A stretch of DNA of 35,805 nucleotides from Allobosea sp. ASV33 (GTDB taxonomy: Bacteria; Pseudomonadota; Alphaproteobacteria; Rhizobiales; Beijerinckiaceae): assembly GCF_016428755.1 (NCBI RefSeq), contig NZ_JAELTI010000058.1, positions 1 through 35,805 of the forward strand. The letters run 5' to 3'. The position numbers were made by a program, and so were the translations under genes. Numbering within the stretch: position 1 is the stretch's first letter; every line of letters starts with the position of its first letter. This document shows positions 17,474 to 24,731 of this stretch, in pieces. The notes below the pieces were generated by a model. It was given only the letters and a program-made list of their open reading frames with translations. It had not been told where the DNA came from and did no database searches.

Positions 17474-17735
17474 GCGGCACTTCACTCGGCTTTGCCTGAC
17501 AAAGTACGGCGGGGCTTTTTTGGGAGATCGGGCTCCTCTTCAACTCTGCGCATTTTGGCGCGAAGCCTAGGAATCTCGCTTTTGGCATCCAGCCACTCGT
17601 TCGATTGCTACTTGGATCTGTGGGGAAGCGAGCTTGACCCATTTGTAAAGGCTGTGTGCCTAGACGCCCAGCCGCGCCGCGACATCAGCCACGGAGTACC
17701 GCGCTCAGCGACGTGTCCGATCAACGAAGCGATCC
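17474..17735 (-). mobile_element. Degraded IS3-family transposase orfA fragment
   Basis: The minus strand carries pieces of an IS3-type OrfA in several frames. First comes 'LIGHVAERG', then after a one-base shift 'YSVADVAARLGV', a TAG stop at 17660-17662, then 'AHSLYKWVKLASP', which together are the helix-turn-helix. Next comes 'DAKSEIPRLRAKMRRVEEE', the leucine-zipper-like region, and after another shift in an A-run 'KKAPPYFVRQSRVK'. This order is that of IS3-family OrfA (HTH_Tnp_1). At least two frameshifts and one stop make it non-functional. No orfB and no terminal inverted repeats are visible, so only a fragment remains. Confidence 0.75.
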
Positions 17736-17745
17736 GATCGCTTGC

Positions 17746-17779
17746 TGGAGCCCTCTCTCCTTGCGGAGAGAGGGCTCCA
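17746..17779. repeat. Perfect 14-bp hairpin (REP-like or terminator-like palindrome)
   Basis: TGGAGCCCTCTCTC (17746-17759) and its exact reverse complement GAGAGAGGGCTCCA (17766-17779) flank a 6-nt loop, CTTGCG. There is no T-run on either side, so a classical Rho-independent terminator is not shown. It lies between the convergent katE and esterase genes, where it could still block read-through. Similar 'CCCTCTCCC-TTGCG-GGGAGAGGG' palindromes are, from general knowledge, common dispersed elements in GC-rich proteobacteria. Confidence 0.6.
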
Positions 17780-17893
17780 CTGCGTTCATGTCCGACCAGT
17801 AGCAATACCCGGTGGCTGCCCGGACGCGCCACGAACGCGCAAATCCGAAACCGCCGGTTTTGAGCGAGAAAACTCGTCTCGCGCAAGCTCTCT

Positions 17894-19018
17894 TCAGGCC
17901 TCGAGGAAAAAGCGGACCATTTCGCGCGAAGCATCGGGTCCCGTCGCATCGGTATAGCTTCCGCCCCAGTCACCTCCCGACCAGGCATGGCCGCCGCCGT
18001 GGATCAGCCAGTGCTCGGCGCGTGCAGGAGCATCGCCATGTCCGATCAGCGAGCGGGTCACGCGTTTGCCATTGATCACCGCATCGGTCTGAAACTCCGC
18101 TGGCTTCCCCTGCGCGGACCCCGCTAGATCGAAAACAGCCTTGCCGTTGGATGGATGAACCGTGGCATCCGCACTTCCGTGGAAAATGATTTTCCTGATG
18201 GGCGAGCGGCCTTGTGCCGTCGCTTGCGCGTTTCCCTTCATGGCAGCTAATGCGGACATGACATCGTGTGCCGCTCCGTGAGGCAGGCCGGAATGGATGC
18301 CGGCTGCGGAAAAGACGTCGGGGTAGGCCGAGGCCAGGACATCGGCCATGGCTCCCCCCGCCGACAGGCCGGCAACGAAGACCCGCTTGCGATCGATCTT
18401 GAATTCCGCAGCCAGTTCTTGAGCGAGCCCGGCCAGAACGGCCGGTTCGCCTGCGCCCCGCCGCTGATGGCGAGGGTCGAACCAGTTCCAGCACCCCTGC
18501 GCATTGGCCGATGTCGGCTGCAGCGGGTAGGCGACGATCAGGCCGAACTCGTCGGCCAAGGCATTCATCCGGGTCCCGCGGGCGAAATCATCCGGGTTTT
18601 GTGTGCAGCCATGCAGCATCATCACCAGCATAAGCTCACGATCGGCGTGCCCGGGCGGCACGTAGAGCTTGTAGGCCACCGAGCCGACGGCCGATTTGAA
18701 TCGACGTGCCCGGAAGTTTTCACTGTCCCGCGCATTGTGCGTGACCGTGTCGCCATGGCTCGGCGCGGGGATGAAGCTCGCCTGCTCCTGTCGAAGCTTC
18801 TGCAGGATCGCCCGGAGTCCGCGCGCGGGCGCTGCTTCGCCTCCGCCATTGCCTTGTGTGCCGCTATCTGGATCGGCTGGGCGTATCGCGCCGCGTCCGG
18901 CCAGAGCATTCTGTATCGCAGCCGAGGCACCCGTAACGTCCGATGTTCGTAGGCGGCTCAGGGCTTCGCCGATGGCGGCGTGAAAGCGCGGATTCATGGC
19001 GAAGGTCCTTTGGGTCAT
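17894..19018 (-). CDS. PHB/PHA depolymerase-family esterase (alpha/beta hydrolase)
   Basis: 374 aa. The core matches the esterase PHB-depolymerase family: oxyanion motif HGC (136-138), 'GCWNWFDP' (175-182), lipase box GLSAGG with nucleophile Ser219, an acid in 'HGSADATV' (about 297), and the catalytic histidine in 'HGGGHAW' (about 348). No Sec signal is visible; instead the N-terminus is a helical segment ('MNPRFHAAIGEALSRLRT') seen in the rhizobial cytoplasmic-looking members. The likely role is hydrolysis of polyhydroxyalkanoate oligomers or other esters. The start ATG overlaps the stop of the upstream RHH regulator (ATGA, 19015-19018), so the two are translationally coupled. A second Met eight residues in (18997) is an alternative start. 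Substrate is not proven. Confidence 0.88.
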   Translation of the reverse strand: MTQRTFAMNPRFHAAIGEALSRLRTSDVTGASAAIQNALAGRGAIRPADPDSGTQGNGGGEAAPARGLRAILQKLRQEQASFIPAPSHGDTVTHNARDSENFRARRFKSAVGSVAYKLYVPPGHADRELMLVMMLHGCTQNPDDFARGTRMNALADEFGLIVAYPLQPTSANAQGCWNWFDPRHQRRGAGEPAVLAGLAQELAAEFKIDRKRVFVAGLSAGGAMADVLASAYPDVFSAAGIHSGLPHGAAHDVMSALAAMKGNAQATAQGRSPIRKIIFHGSADATVHPSNGKAVFDLAGSAQGKPAEFQTDAVINGKRVTRSLIGHGDAPARAEHWLIHGGGHAWSGGDWGGSYTDATGPDASREMVRFFLEA

Positions 19019-19407
19019 GTCAGTCGATCGGCCAGGGCGGCCTTGATCTCGGGTGACGCGTGCAGCGCCCCGAGGATGGTGAGGGAGGCGATGGCCTCTC
19101 GCGCCAGTTCCGGGGTGACGTCGCCATCGATCACGGCCAGGCCGAGAACACGGATTTCGAGCTGCTCGCCGGCGGCGACCACGGCTTCGAGGTCCCGGCG
19201 CGTGAAGGTCCGCAGTCCCAGTTCGAGCGACAGGCGCGTCGTCGCCTTCGCCGCGACATCGGAATGGGTCGAAAGCTGGTTGCGGATCGCGGTGCGGATG
19301 AAGTCCGAACGGTTGGAGTAGAAGCCGTCCCGGACCAGCAGGTCGATGCGGCCGAGATCCACGAAACCGAGGTTGAGCGTTAACTTCTCGCTGTCAGGGG
19401 TTTTCAT
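19015..19407 (-). CDS. Ribbon-helix-helix (CopG-like) transcriptional regulator
   Basis: 130 aa from the ATG at 19407 (MKTPDSEKLTLNLGFVDLGR). The N-terminal third is a ribbon-helix-helix: a beta strand 'KLTLNLGFVDLGRIDLLVRDG' (here shown only in part) followed by 'YSNRSDFIRTAIRNQL', the classic RHH helix with N/D capping. The C-terminal part ('TRRDLEAVVAAGEQLEIRVLGLAVI') is unassigned and may bind an effector or mediate tetramerisation. An in-frame ATG at 19425 would place the start inside the perfect palindrome at 19409-19450; the inner ATG has GGAT nearby and gives the normal RHH start. It is encoded just before and overlapping the PHA-depolymerase-like esterase, so it probably regulates that operon. 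Confidence 0.82.
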   Translation of the reverse strand: MKTPDSEKLTLNLGFVDLGRIDLLVRDGFYSNRSDFIRTAIRNQLSTHSDVAAKATTRLSLELGLRTFTRRDLEAVVAAGEQLEIRVLGLAVIDGDVTPELAREAIASLTILGALHASPEIKAALADRLT

Positions 19408-19408
19408 T

Positions 19409-19450
19409 TTCAATCCATATACCATCCATATGGATGGTATATGGATTGAA
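19409..19450. promoter_or_regulatory. Perfect 42-bp palindrome, probable operator of the RHH/esterase operon
   Basis: The left half, CAATCCATATACCATCCAT (19411-19429), is followed without a spacer by its exact reverse complement (19430-19448), and the flanking TT/AA extend the symmetry to 19409-19450. It starts two bases upstream of the chosen regulator start codon. It contains repeated CCAT/ATGG units (CCATAT, ACCATCC and their mirrors), as expected for a site bound by several RHH dimers. In RNA it would form a 5' hairpin covering the leader. Symmetry is seen directly; operator function is inferred. Confidence 0.7.
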
Positions 19451-19816
19451 TCAGATGGATATCAAGAAGCGACTGCGTCGAGGGATCGATCTGAAATGTC
19501 AAAGCCCCTCGGTGGATATCAAGGCTCCCGTACTTGCCGACGAAGTCGAAACGTCTTTTCGAGGGATCTGAGTACGAGAACCCTTCTCCCGGATGATCGC
19601 GGCGATGGATCTGATAAAGAATTGAACTTCTTTGAGACCCGCATCAGTGAGAGTAATTCTCTGAGGCTCACCCGAATGTCTGCTTGCGGGCCGACGCTCA
19701 ACGTCCGGAAATGGCGCTTGATCCATGGCAGAGTTGTCAACCTGCAGCGCGTCTTAATCCAAGAGGGCCGTTGCCAGGGCGCTTGCGAGTTCCGCGGCTT
19801 CCGGTCGGCGAATGAG
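19451..19816. other. 366-bp gap without a recognised gene
   Basis: The stretch lies between the palindrome and the 3' end of the Rieske gene. It holds dispersed repeat copy C (19675-19717). A 75-codon minus-strand frame (19499-19726) contains the repeat and shows no domain I recognise, although 'ITLTDAGLKEV' faintly recalls a winged-helix wing. I do not call it a gene. No clear terminator for the leftward operon was found. Confidence 0.4.
19675..19717 (+). repeat. Dispersed intergenic repeat, copy C
   Basis: Begins AATGTCTGCTTGCGGGCC, continues with GACGCTCAACGTCC and ends ATGGCGC. It is closest to copy D at 35473 (shared GACGCTCAA and TGGCGCTT) and also matches copy B at 29169 (AACGTC, TGGCGC). 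It lies downstream of the Rieske gene. Confidence 0.55.
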
Positions 19817-20233
19817 TTATGCTTCGACGACGAGATAGTCCTTTTCGATGACTACTGGCACGCTCTCAGCCTGATAGGGACCGTCGAAAAGATCCTTACC
19901 GGGCCGGACCTCGACCTCGTAACGCTTGGTGCGGACCCGGTCCGGTTCGGCCCGCGACTTGCCCGTGCGAATATCGAACTCCCAGCCATGCCAGGGGCAG
20001 CGCAGGATTTCGCCGCGCCTGCTGTAGCTGTACTGTCCTGGCTCGGGGCCCGCCTCGACCAGACCGGTTGTGCGGCCCATGCAAAGATCGCCGCCTTGAT
20101 GTGGGCAGCGGTTGAACAGGCCAAAGAACTCGCCGCCGAGATTGAAGATCACGACCTTCCGGCCGGCAACCTCAGCGATAAGACGCTGGCCAGGTTGCAG
20201 GTCCGCGGCAGGGCCAATGACGTATTTCGGCAT
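19817..20233 (-). CDS. Rieske [2Fe-2S] ferredoxin-like protein
   Basis: 138 aa, using the ATG at 20233, one base after the stop of the upstream amidohydrolase. The cluster ligands are C-P-H in 'NRCPHQGGDLC' and C-x-x-H in 'LRCPWHGWEFDIRTG', the complete CxH...CxxH Rieske motif. There is no second domain, so it is a stand-alone electron carrier rather than a ring-hydroxylating oxygenase subunit. Such small proteins pass electrons to oxygenases; here no oxygenase gene is nearby. It is the last gene of the nine-gene LacI-controlled operon, next to two amidohydrolase-2 genes. A Rieske ferredoxin next to that enzyme family recurs in proteobacterial catabolic clusters (general knowledge). The electron partner is unknown. 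Confidence 0.92.
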   Translation of the reverse strand: MPKYVIGPAADLQPGQRLIAEVAGRKVVIFNLGGEFFGLFNRCPHQGGDLCMGRTTGLVEAGPEPGQYSYSRRGEILRCPWHGWEFDIRTGKSRAEPDRVRTKRYEVEVRPGKDLFDGPYQAESVPVVIEKDYLVVEA

Positions 20234-20234
20234 T

Positions 20235-21341
20235 TCAGCTCCGCCCGTACAGCGCCTTGGCATTGTCGAGGAAGAGCGCCCGGCGGGCCGCGTCGTCGAG
20301 CTTGACCGGCACCGCCCAGAGCGGATCGTCGAAATCCCAATGCGGGTAATCGGTGGCGAAGAGTAGCCGGTCGATGCCGATCCATTCGACGATATCGTGG
20401 AAGTGCTTGCGCTTTTCTGGCTCTTCCATCGGCTGCGTCGTCAGCCAGACATGACCGCGGATGTATTCGCTCGGTGCGCGCCTGAGATGCGGGGTCTCGC
20501 TGCGCAGGCGGGACCAATGCTTGTCAAGCCGCCAGCTGAGCGACGGCAACCAGGCGAGGCCTGCCTCGATCAGCACCATCCGCGTGCCGGGATAGCGCTC
20601 GAACACGCCCTCGATCACCATCGAGGTCAGCAAGGCCTGGCAGCACTGCGAATGCCCGACCATCTCCTCGATGTAGTAGGAGGGCCAGCCGCCGGCGGTG
20701 ACGGGATAGCCGCCATAGCCGAACGCATGCACGCCGATCGGCAGTTTCGCGCGTTGAGCGGCTTCGTAAATCGGCCAGTAGCGGCGCTGGCCTAGCGGCT
20801 CGGCGGTTCGACTGAGCAAAAGCACCTGGACGAAGGCCTCGTGGCCGGCCCAGTGATCGATCTCGGCGGCGGCAGCGGCTCCATCCTCATAGGGAACGAC
20901 GATCGAGGCCTTCAACCTCGCATCCTTGCTCGTCCATTCGGCCACCTGCCATTCGTTCAAGGCGCGGGCGAGCGCGGCGGAATAGTCGAGGTTCTGGGCC
21001 GCGCCGGCAGCAGGCGCAATCACCGTCATGATACCGAGCTCGACCTTGTTGGCGTCGAGATGCTGCGCCTGCATAAAGGAGAGATCGGAACCAGGCCGGC
21101 CGGACGGAGGCCAGGAATCGAGACGGGCGGCGTCCGGCTGGCCCTTCGGATAGGCCGGGCCGCTCTGGTAGCCGTGTCGCGGCAGCATGCCATAGGTCAT
21201 CGCGTGCTCCTGCCAGCGCTTCGGCAGATAGGGCAGGATGTCGGCGGGATTGGCCAGGCAGGGATGGATGTCGCAATCGGCGATGATAGGCCTGACGATG
21301 CTCGAATCCGACTTCGGCCGGGTAGGCAACTCCACGTTCAT
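20235..21341 (-). CDS. Amidohydrolase-2 family protein (ACMSD superfamily), paralog B
   Basis: 368 aa TIM-barrel metalloenzyme. The N-terminal metal motif is 'DCDIHP' (DxH variant of the usual HxH), a further histidine lies in 'PIGVHAFGYGG', an acidic/aromatic block is 'LIEAGLAWLPSLSWRLDKHW', and the C-terminal ligand block is 'LLFATDYPHWDFDDP'. These are the positions of the metal ligands in the aminocarboxymuconate-semialdehyde decarboxylase / resorcylate decarboxylase superfamily, whose members decarboxylate or hydrolyse small aromatic or dicarboxylic compounds. The start overlaps the upstream paralog's stop (ATGA, 21338-21341). It has the same domain layout as that paralog, including 'ARALNEW..AEW..KDARL.ASIVVP', so the two arose by duplication and may form one hetero-oligomer or act in sequence. 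Confidence 0.88.
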   Translation of the reverse strand: MNVELPTRPKSDSSIVRPIIADCDIHPCLANPADILPYLPKRWQEHAMTYGMLPRHGYQSGPAYPKGQPDAARLDSWPPSGRPGSDLSFMQAQHLDANKVELGIMTVIAPAAGAAQNLDYSAALARALNEWQVAEWTSKDARLKASIVVPYEDGAAAAAEIDHWAGHEAFVQVLLLSRTAEPLGQRRYWPIYEAAQRAKLPIGVHAFGYGGYPVTAGGWPSYYIEEMVGHSQCCQALLTSMVIEGVFERYPGTRMVLIEAGLAWLPSLSWRLDKHWSRLRSETPHLRRAPSEYIRGHVWLTTQPMEEPEKRKHFHDIVEWIGIDRLLFATDYPHWDFDDPLWAVPVKLDDAARRALFLDNAKALYGRS

Positions 21342-22408
21342 GCGAAATCCTCCTTCAAGCGGGGATAGGTCGCGAGCGGATTGTCGATCAGGATCTTGGT
21401 CTTGAGGCTATAGGGCAAAAGCGGCGGCAGCGCGTCCTGCCCGTCGAACTGCCAATGCGGGTAGTCGGTCGAGAACAGCAGGAGTTCGTCCGATCCCGCC
21501 TGGTCGAGGATGCGCAAGAGAGCGTCGCCATCCACCGGCGCATCAACGGGCTGCAAGGTGAAGCGCACCTGCTCTCGGATGATCTCCGGCGGCGGACGAT
21601 CTACCCAGGGAATCTCCATGCGCAGGCCGCGCCAGTACTTGTGCAGGCGCCAGAGATAGGCCGGCAGCCAGGTGAAGCCGGACTCGATCAGCACGACCTT
21701 GAGTGTCGGGAATTTCGAGAACACGCCCTCGCAGACAAGGCTGGTCAATTGGGTCTGGAAGCCCTGCGCCTGGTTGACATAATCCTCGGTGAAGTAGGAG
21801 GGCCAGCCCACCGGCGTGACGGGGTGACGGTAGGTCGAGCCGGCATGGATGCCGACCGGCAAGCCATGTCGCGCGGCGGCCTCGTAGATCGGCCAGAGGC
21901 TGCGCCGGCCGAGCGGTTGGTCGGCAAGGCAAGGCAACAAGACCTGGACGAACCGCCGGTCGGCAGCGCGGCGCTCGATCTCGGCAGCGGCGAGTTCCGG
22001 GCTCTGGATCGGCACCACGATCGAGGCCCGCAGACGCGCGTCCTTGTCCAGCCATTCCGCCGCCAGCCAGTCGTTGAGGGCGCGGGCGAAAGCTGCTGCC
22101 ATGTCCTCGCTGAACAGGGTCGTCACCGCATAGAGGCAGTTCAGGATGCCGGCGCGGCTGCCGAAGCCGTCGAGGGCCTGCGAGCAGAGCTGCTCAGGGC
22201 TGGAACCGGGCTTGGCCCCTGCAATGCGCCAGTCCGGCCGCGATGTCAGCGGCGCGCGGAGCGGATAGCTCGTCGGCTCCAGATCATGGACGCCGCGTTG
22301 CGCCACGGCATCGGCCCATTGCGCGTCGAGATAGGGGACAAGTGCGGCGATCCCCGGCACCGCTGGGTGCAGGTCGCAATCGATGCCGCCTGCCATGCTG
22401 GCATTCAT
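21338..22408 (-). CDS. Amidohydrolase-2 family protein (ACMSD superfamily), paralog A
   Basis: 356 aa from the ATG at 22408, which overlaps the glycosidase stop (ATGA). A much longer in-frame extension up to 23026 is antisense-frame reading of that glycosidase and is rejected. The ligand positions mirror paralog B: 'IDCDLHP' (DxH), 'PVGIHAGSTYR', 'LIESGFTWLPAYLWRLHKYW' and 'LLLFSTDYPHWQFDG'. 'ARALNDWLAAEWLDKDARL' matches paralog B closely. The enzyme class hydrolyses or decarboxylates compounds such as carboxymuconate semialdehydes, resorcylates and pyrone lactones; the substrate here is unknown. The tandem arrangement with B and a Rieske ferredoxin is conserved-looking, but the coupling to a glycosidase and a sugar importer is unusual. 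Confidence 0.88.
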   Translation of the reverse strand: MNASMAGGIDCDLHPAVPGIAALVPYLDAQWADAVAQRGVHDLEPTSYPLRAPLTSRPDWRIAGAKPGSSPEQLCSQALDGFGSRAGILNCLYAVTTLFSEDMAAAFARALNDWLAAEWLDKDARLRASIVVPIQSPELAAAEIERRAADRRFVQVLLPCLADQPLGRRSLWPIYEAAARHGLPVGIHAGSTYRHPVTPVGWPSYFTEDYVNQAQGFQTQLTSLVCEGVFSKFPTLKVVLIESGFTWLPAYLWRLHKYWRGLRMEIPWVDRPPPEIIREQVRFTLQPVDAPVDGDALLRILDQAGSDELLLFSTDYPHWQFDGQDALPPLLPYSLKTKILIDNPLATYPRLKEDFA

Positions 22409-23661
22409 CGGCCTTCGTCCTCGCCAAGCAGCAGGTCGATCGCAGCGGTCCAGGAGAAGGTCTCGCCACCGATGCCAGCGCGATCGATCGGGTTGAAGTA
22501 TTCGCTGAAGCCGGCTTCTCCGATCAGCCGGCGCGTCTCCCCGGCAACCGAGGCGGCCGTCGCGCCCTCGCCGGCCTCGCGCAAGCCCTGCGCGATCATC
22601 CAGTTGACGACCGCCCAGACCGGTCCGCGCCAGTAGCGCTGCGGCTCGAACGTAGCCGCATCGGGATCGGTCGAGGGCACGAGCGCGATGCCGCGGGCGC
22701 GCCAGGATTCGAGCCGCTCGGCGAGCTCCCGGGCGTGCCCATGCAGCCCGGCAAAGACCGGCAGGAAGCCGGCCGAGGTCCGCACGGGGATGAGGTTGCC
22801 GCCGATCAGGTCGCGCGACAGGTAGTGGCCGAGCGTATCGTCCCACAGCCCTGCCAGAACGATCTCCTTGCGGGCGATCCGCGCCGCGATCGCCTCGCGC
22901 TCGGCCGCGCTTCCGAACTGCTCGGCCAAAGCCAGCAGATCGCGCTCGGCCCGCAGCAGGATGGCGTTGGTACCGACATCCGCGACCTTGAAGGGCGAGG
23001 TTTCGAGCATGCGCCGGGCGTTCCATGCCGTCTCACGGAAGAGATCGACCAGATGGATAAAGCGCTGATACTCGATGCCGCGCGGGCGAAAGGCCGGATC
23101 GATATGGCCGGTGTCGCGACGCCGGATCTCCGTCTTGGTCTCGGTCGGCACCCGTTCCAGCGCGGCGTCCCAGGCCGGGCTGTTGTCCATGCCCGTTTCC
23201 CAGGGATGCAAGGTCGCGACGAGGCCGGTCGCCTCGGGATCGCGGGCTCGCTGCCACCAGAGATGGTTGAGGACCAGCTTGGGATAGATCGTGCGGGCGC
23301 GCTCGTTTCCGGCCGCGCCGTGCCGCTCCAGGACGAAACGCACGGCCGTGGCCAGGACCGGCGGCTGGGGAATGCCGGAGGTCGGCGGCTTGTGCGTGAC
23401 TCCCCAGACATCGGGGCCGGGAAAATAGTCGTCGGACGGCGCGTGGAAGACGATCTGCGGGACGAGCCCGTCCGGCCATTGTCCTTCCAGCAGCCGCTCG
23501 ATTTCGCGCCAGGCGCGCTCGGCATCGAAGGTCACCCAGCCCATCGCGACGAAGGCCGAATCCCAGTTCCACTGGAAGGGATAGAGCCGGTCTGTCGGCA
23601 CGGTGTAGCCGCCGCGGTCATTGGCGGCGAGGATGGCACGGGCGGCCTCGATGCGGCTCAT
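22405..23661 (-). CDS. GH63-like glycoside hydrolase (glucosyl-/mannosylglycerate hydrolase type)
   Basis: 418 aa (alpha/alpha)6-barrel glycosidase. Diagnostic blocks are 'PFQWNWDSAF' (28-37), 'HPWETGMDNSPAWD' (152-165, carrying the general-acid region), 'YWRGPVWAVVNW', and the C-terminal 'GGETFSWTAA' with the second catalytic Glu. These match the GH63 relatives that hydrolyse mannosyl- or glucosylglycerate, and more distantly trehalase/glucosidase I. There is no signal peptide, so it acts in the cytoplasm on the imported substrate. Its start overlaps the upstream ATPase stop and its stop overlaps the downstream amidohydrolase (both ATGA). A plausible role is removal of a sugar from a glycosylated acid, whose aglycone is then handled by the amidohydrolases. 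The exact glycoside is not deducible. Confidence 0.82.
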   Translation of the reverse strand: MSRIEAARAILAANDRGGYTVPTDRLYPFQWNWDSAFVAMGWVTFDAERAWREIERLLEGQWPDGLVPQIVFHAPSDDYFPGPDVWGVTHKPPTSGIPQPPVLATAVRFVLERHGAAGNERARTIYPKLVLNHLWWQRARDPEATGLVATLHPWETGMDNSPAWDAALERVPTETKTEIRRRDTGHIDPAFRPRGIEYQRFIHLVDLFRETAWNARRMLETSPFKVADVGTNAILLRAERDLLALAEQFGSAAEREAIAARIARKEIVLAGLWDDTLGHYLSRDLIGGNLIPVRTSAGFLPVFAGLHGHARELAERLESWRARGIALVPSTDPDAATFEPQRYWRGPVWAVVNWMIAQGLREAGEGATAASVAGETRRLIGEAGFSEYFNPIDRAGIGGETFSWTAAIDLLLGEDEGR

Positions 23662-24725
23662 GAGCGGGTCTCCAGCGCTTGTCCTGCCTCGTTCATCCAG
23701 CGCAATCGTGCCGGATCGGGCTTCAGCGAGATGTCGCTGCCGGGTGTCAGGGAGGGTAGCGGCCCTGCGGCGGCCAGGACGATGCGCAAGGGCTGGCCGC
23801 CTGCGGCCGTGCCGGTGAGCAGAATCTGCGGACCGAGTAGCTCGGCGACCTTGAGGGTAAAGGTGAAGCCGTCCTCTCCGGGACCGGAAAGCGCGACATC
23901 CTCGCCGCGCAGCCCGAGCAAAACCTTCTGTCCGGCGCCCGGCGGCGAAGGCAGGGCGAAGCCGCCGAGATCGACCTTGCCATCGCGTACGGGCAATTCG
24001 AGGAAATTCATCGGGGGGCTGCCGACGAAGCCGCCGACGAAGCGGGTCGCCGGCCGGTCATAGATGTCGGAAGGCGTGCCGATCTGCTCGATCCGGCCGG
24101 CATGCATCACGGCGATGCGGTCGGCGAGGCCCATCGCCTCGGTTTGGTCATGGGTGACGTAGATCGTGGTCGTTCCGGCTCCGGCGAGCACGGCCTTGAG
24201 CTCGGCCCGCATCTCGAGCCGCAGCAGCGCATCGAGATTGGAGAGCGGCTCGTCCATCAGCAGTACCGCAGGCTCGACCGCGAGCGCACGCGCCACCGCG
24301 ACGCGCTGGCGCTGGCCGCCGGAGAGCTGCGCCGGGTGGCGCTTCAGCAGCGCTTCGATATGCAGCAGCATCGCCGCCTTCTCGACCTGCGCGGCAATGC
24401 GCGCCTTGTCGGCCTTGGCCATGCGCAGGCCGAAAGCGACGTTCTCGTAGACGGTCAGATGCGGGAAGACCGCATAGTTCTGGAAGACCATGGCAAGCCC
24501 GCGCTTGCGCGGCGGCAGCGCCGAGACGTCGCGCGCGCCGATCAGGACGCGCCCGCTCGTCTGCGATTCCAGCCCGGCGATGATGCGCAGCAGCGTGGTC
24601 TTGCCGCAGCCGGACGGACCGAGTAGCGCCAGGAATTCGCCGTCGGCGACGGTCAGGTCGAGCTCGGCGAGCGCCCTCACGTCGCCAAATCGCTTCGCCA
24701 CGCCTTCGATCGTGATGCTCGCCAT
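23658..24725 (-). CDS. Sugar-type ABC transporter ATP-binding protein (MalK/UgpC family)
   Basis: 355 aa. Walker A is GPSGCGKTT (about 36-44), the Q-loop is in 'MVFQNYAVFPHLTVYENVAFG', the signature is LSGGQRQRV (about 138-146), Walker B is 'VLLMDEPLSNLDALLR' and the H-loop is 'VTHDQTEAMGLADRI'. The C-terminal ~120 residues form the TOBE/MalK regulatory extension ('RFVGGFVGSPPMNFLEL'), typical of carbohydrate uptake class 1 ATPases that act as homodimers. One ATPase gene is therefore enough for this importer. It lies 6 nt after the permease stop and overlaps the glycosidase start by 4 nt. Confidence 0.95.
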   Translation of the reverse strand: MASITIEGVAKRFGDVRALAELDLTVADGEFLALLGPSGCGKTTLLRIIAGLESQTSGRVLIGARDVSALPPRKRGLAMVFQNYAVFPHLTVYENVAFGLRMAKADKARIAAQVEKAAMLLHIEALLKRHPAQLSGGQRQRVAVARALAVEPAVLLMDEPLSNLDALLRLEMRAELKAVLAGAGTTTIYVTHDQTEAMGLADRIAVMHAGRIEQIGTPSDIYDRPATRFVGGFVGSPPMNFLELPVRDGKVDLGGFALPSPPGAGQKVLLGLRGEDVALSGPGEDGFTFTLKVAELLGPQILLTGTAAGGQPLRIVLAAAGPLPSLTPGSDISLKPDPARLRWMNEAGQALETRS

Positions 24726-24731
24726 AGGGCC

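Larger units (their letters stand above)
17446..17893. other. 448-bp gap holding insertion-sequence debris
   Basis: Between the convergent ends of katE and the esterase gene there is no intact gene. The stretch contains the broken IS3-type orfA (17474-17735, minus strand) and the perfect hairpin at 17746-17779. The remaining ~110 bp before the esterase stop show nothing recognisable. Confidence 0.6.

Noticed and set aside
19499..19726. 75-codon minus-strand frame with a winged-helix-like phrase
   Set aside because: It contains a dispersed repeat copy, lacks a ribosome-binding site and its resemblance is too short to support a gene.
19346..20305. 319-codon plus-strand frame across the palindrome and the Rieske gene
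   Set aside because: No domain is recognisable and it is antisense to the Rieske gene, whose CxH/CxxH motif is intact.
22409..23026. Upstream extension of amidohydrolase A
   Set aside because: It overlaps the glycosidase in another frame and is arginine-rich shadow sequence; the ATG at 22408 overlaps the glycosidase stop in the same way as the other genes of the operon.
22243..24063. 606-codon open frame on the plus strand
   Set aside because: It is antisense to the amidohydrolase, glycosidase and ATPase genes, which have full domain motifs; GC-rich codon bias opens the opposite frame.
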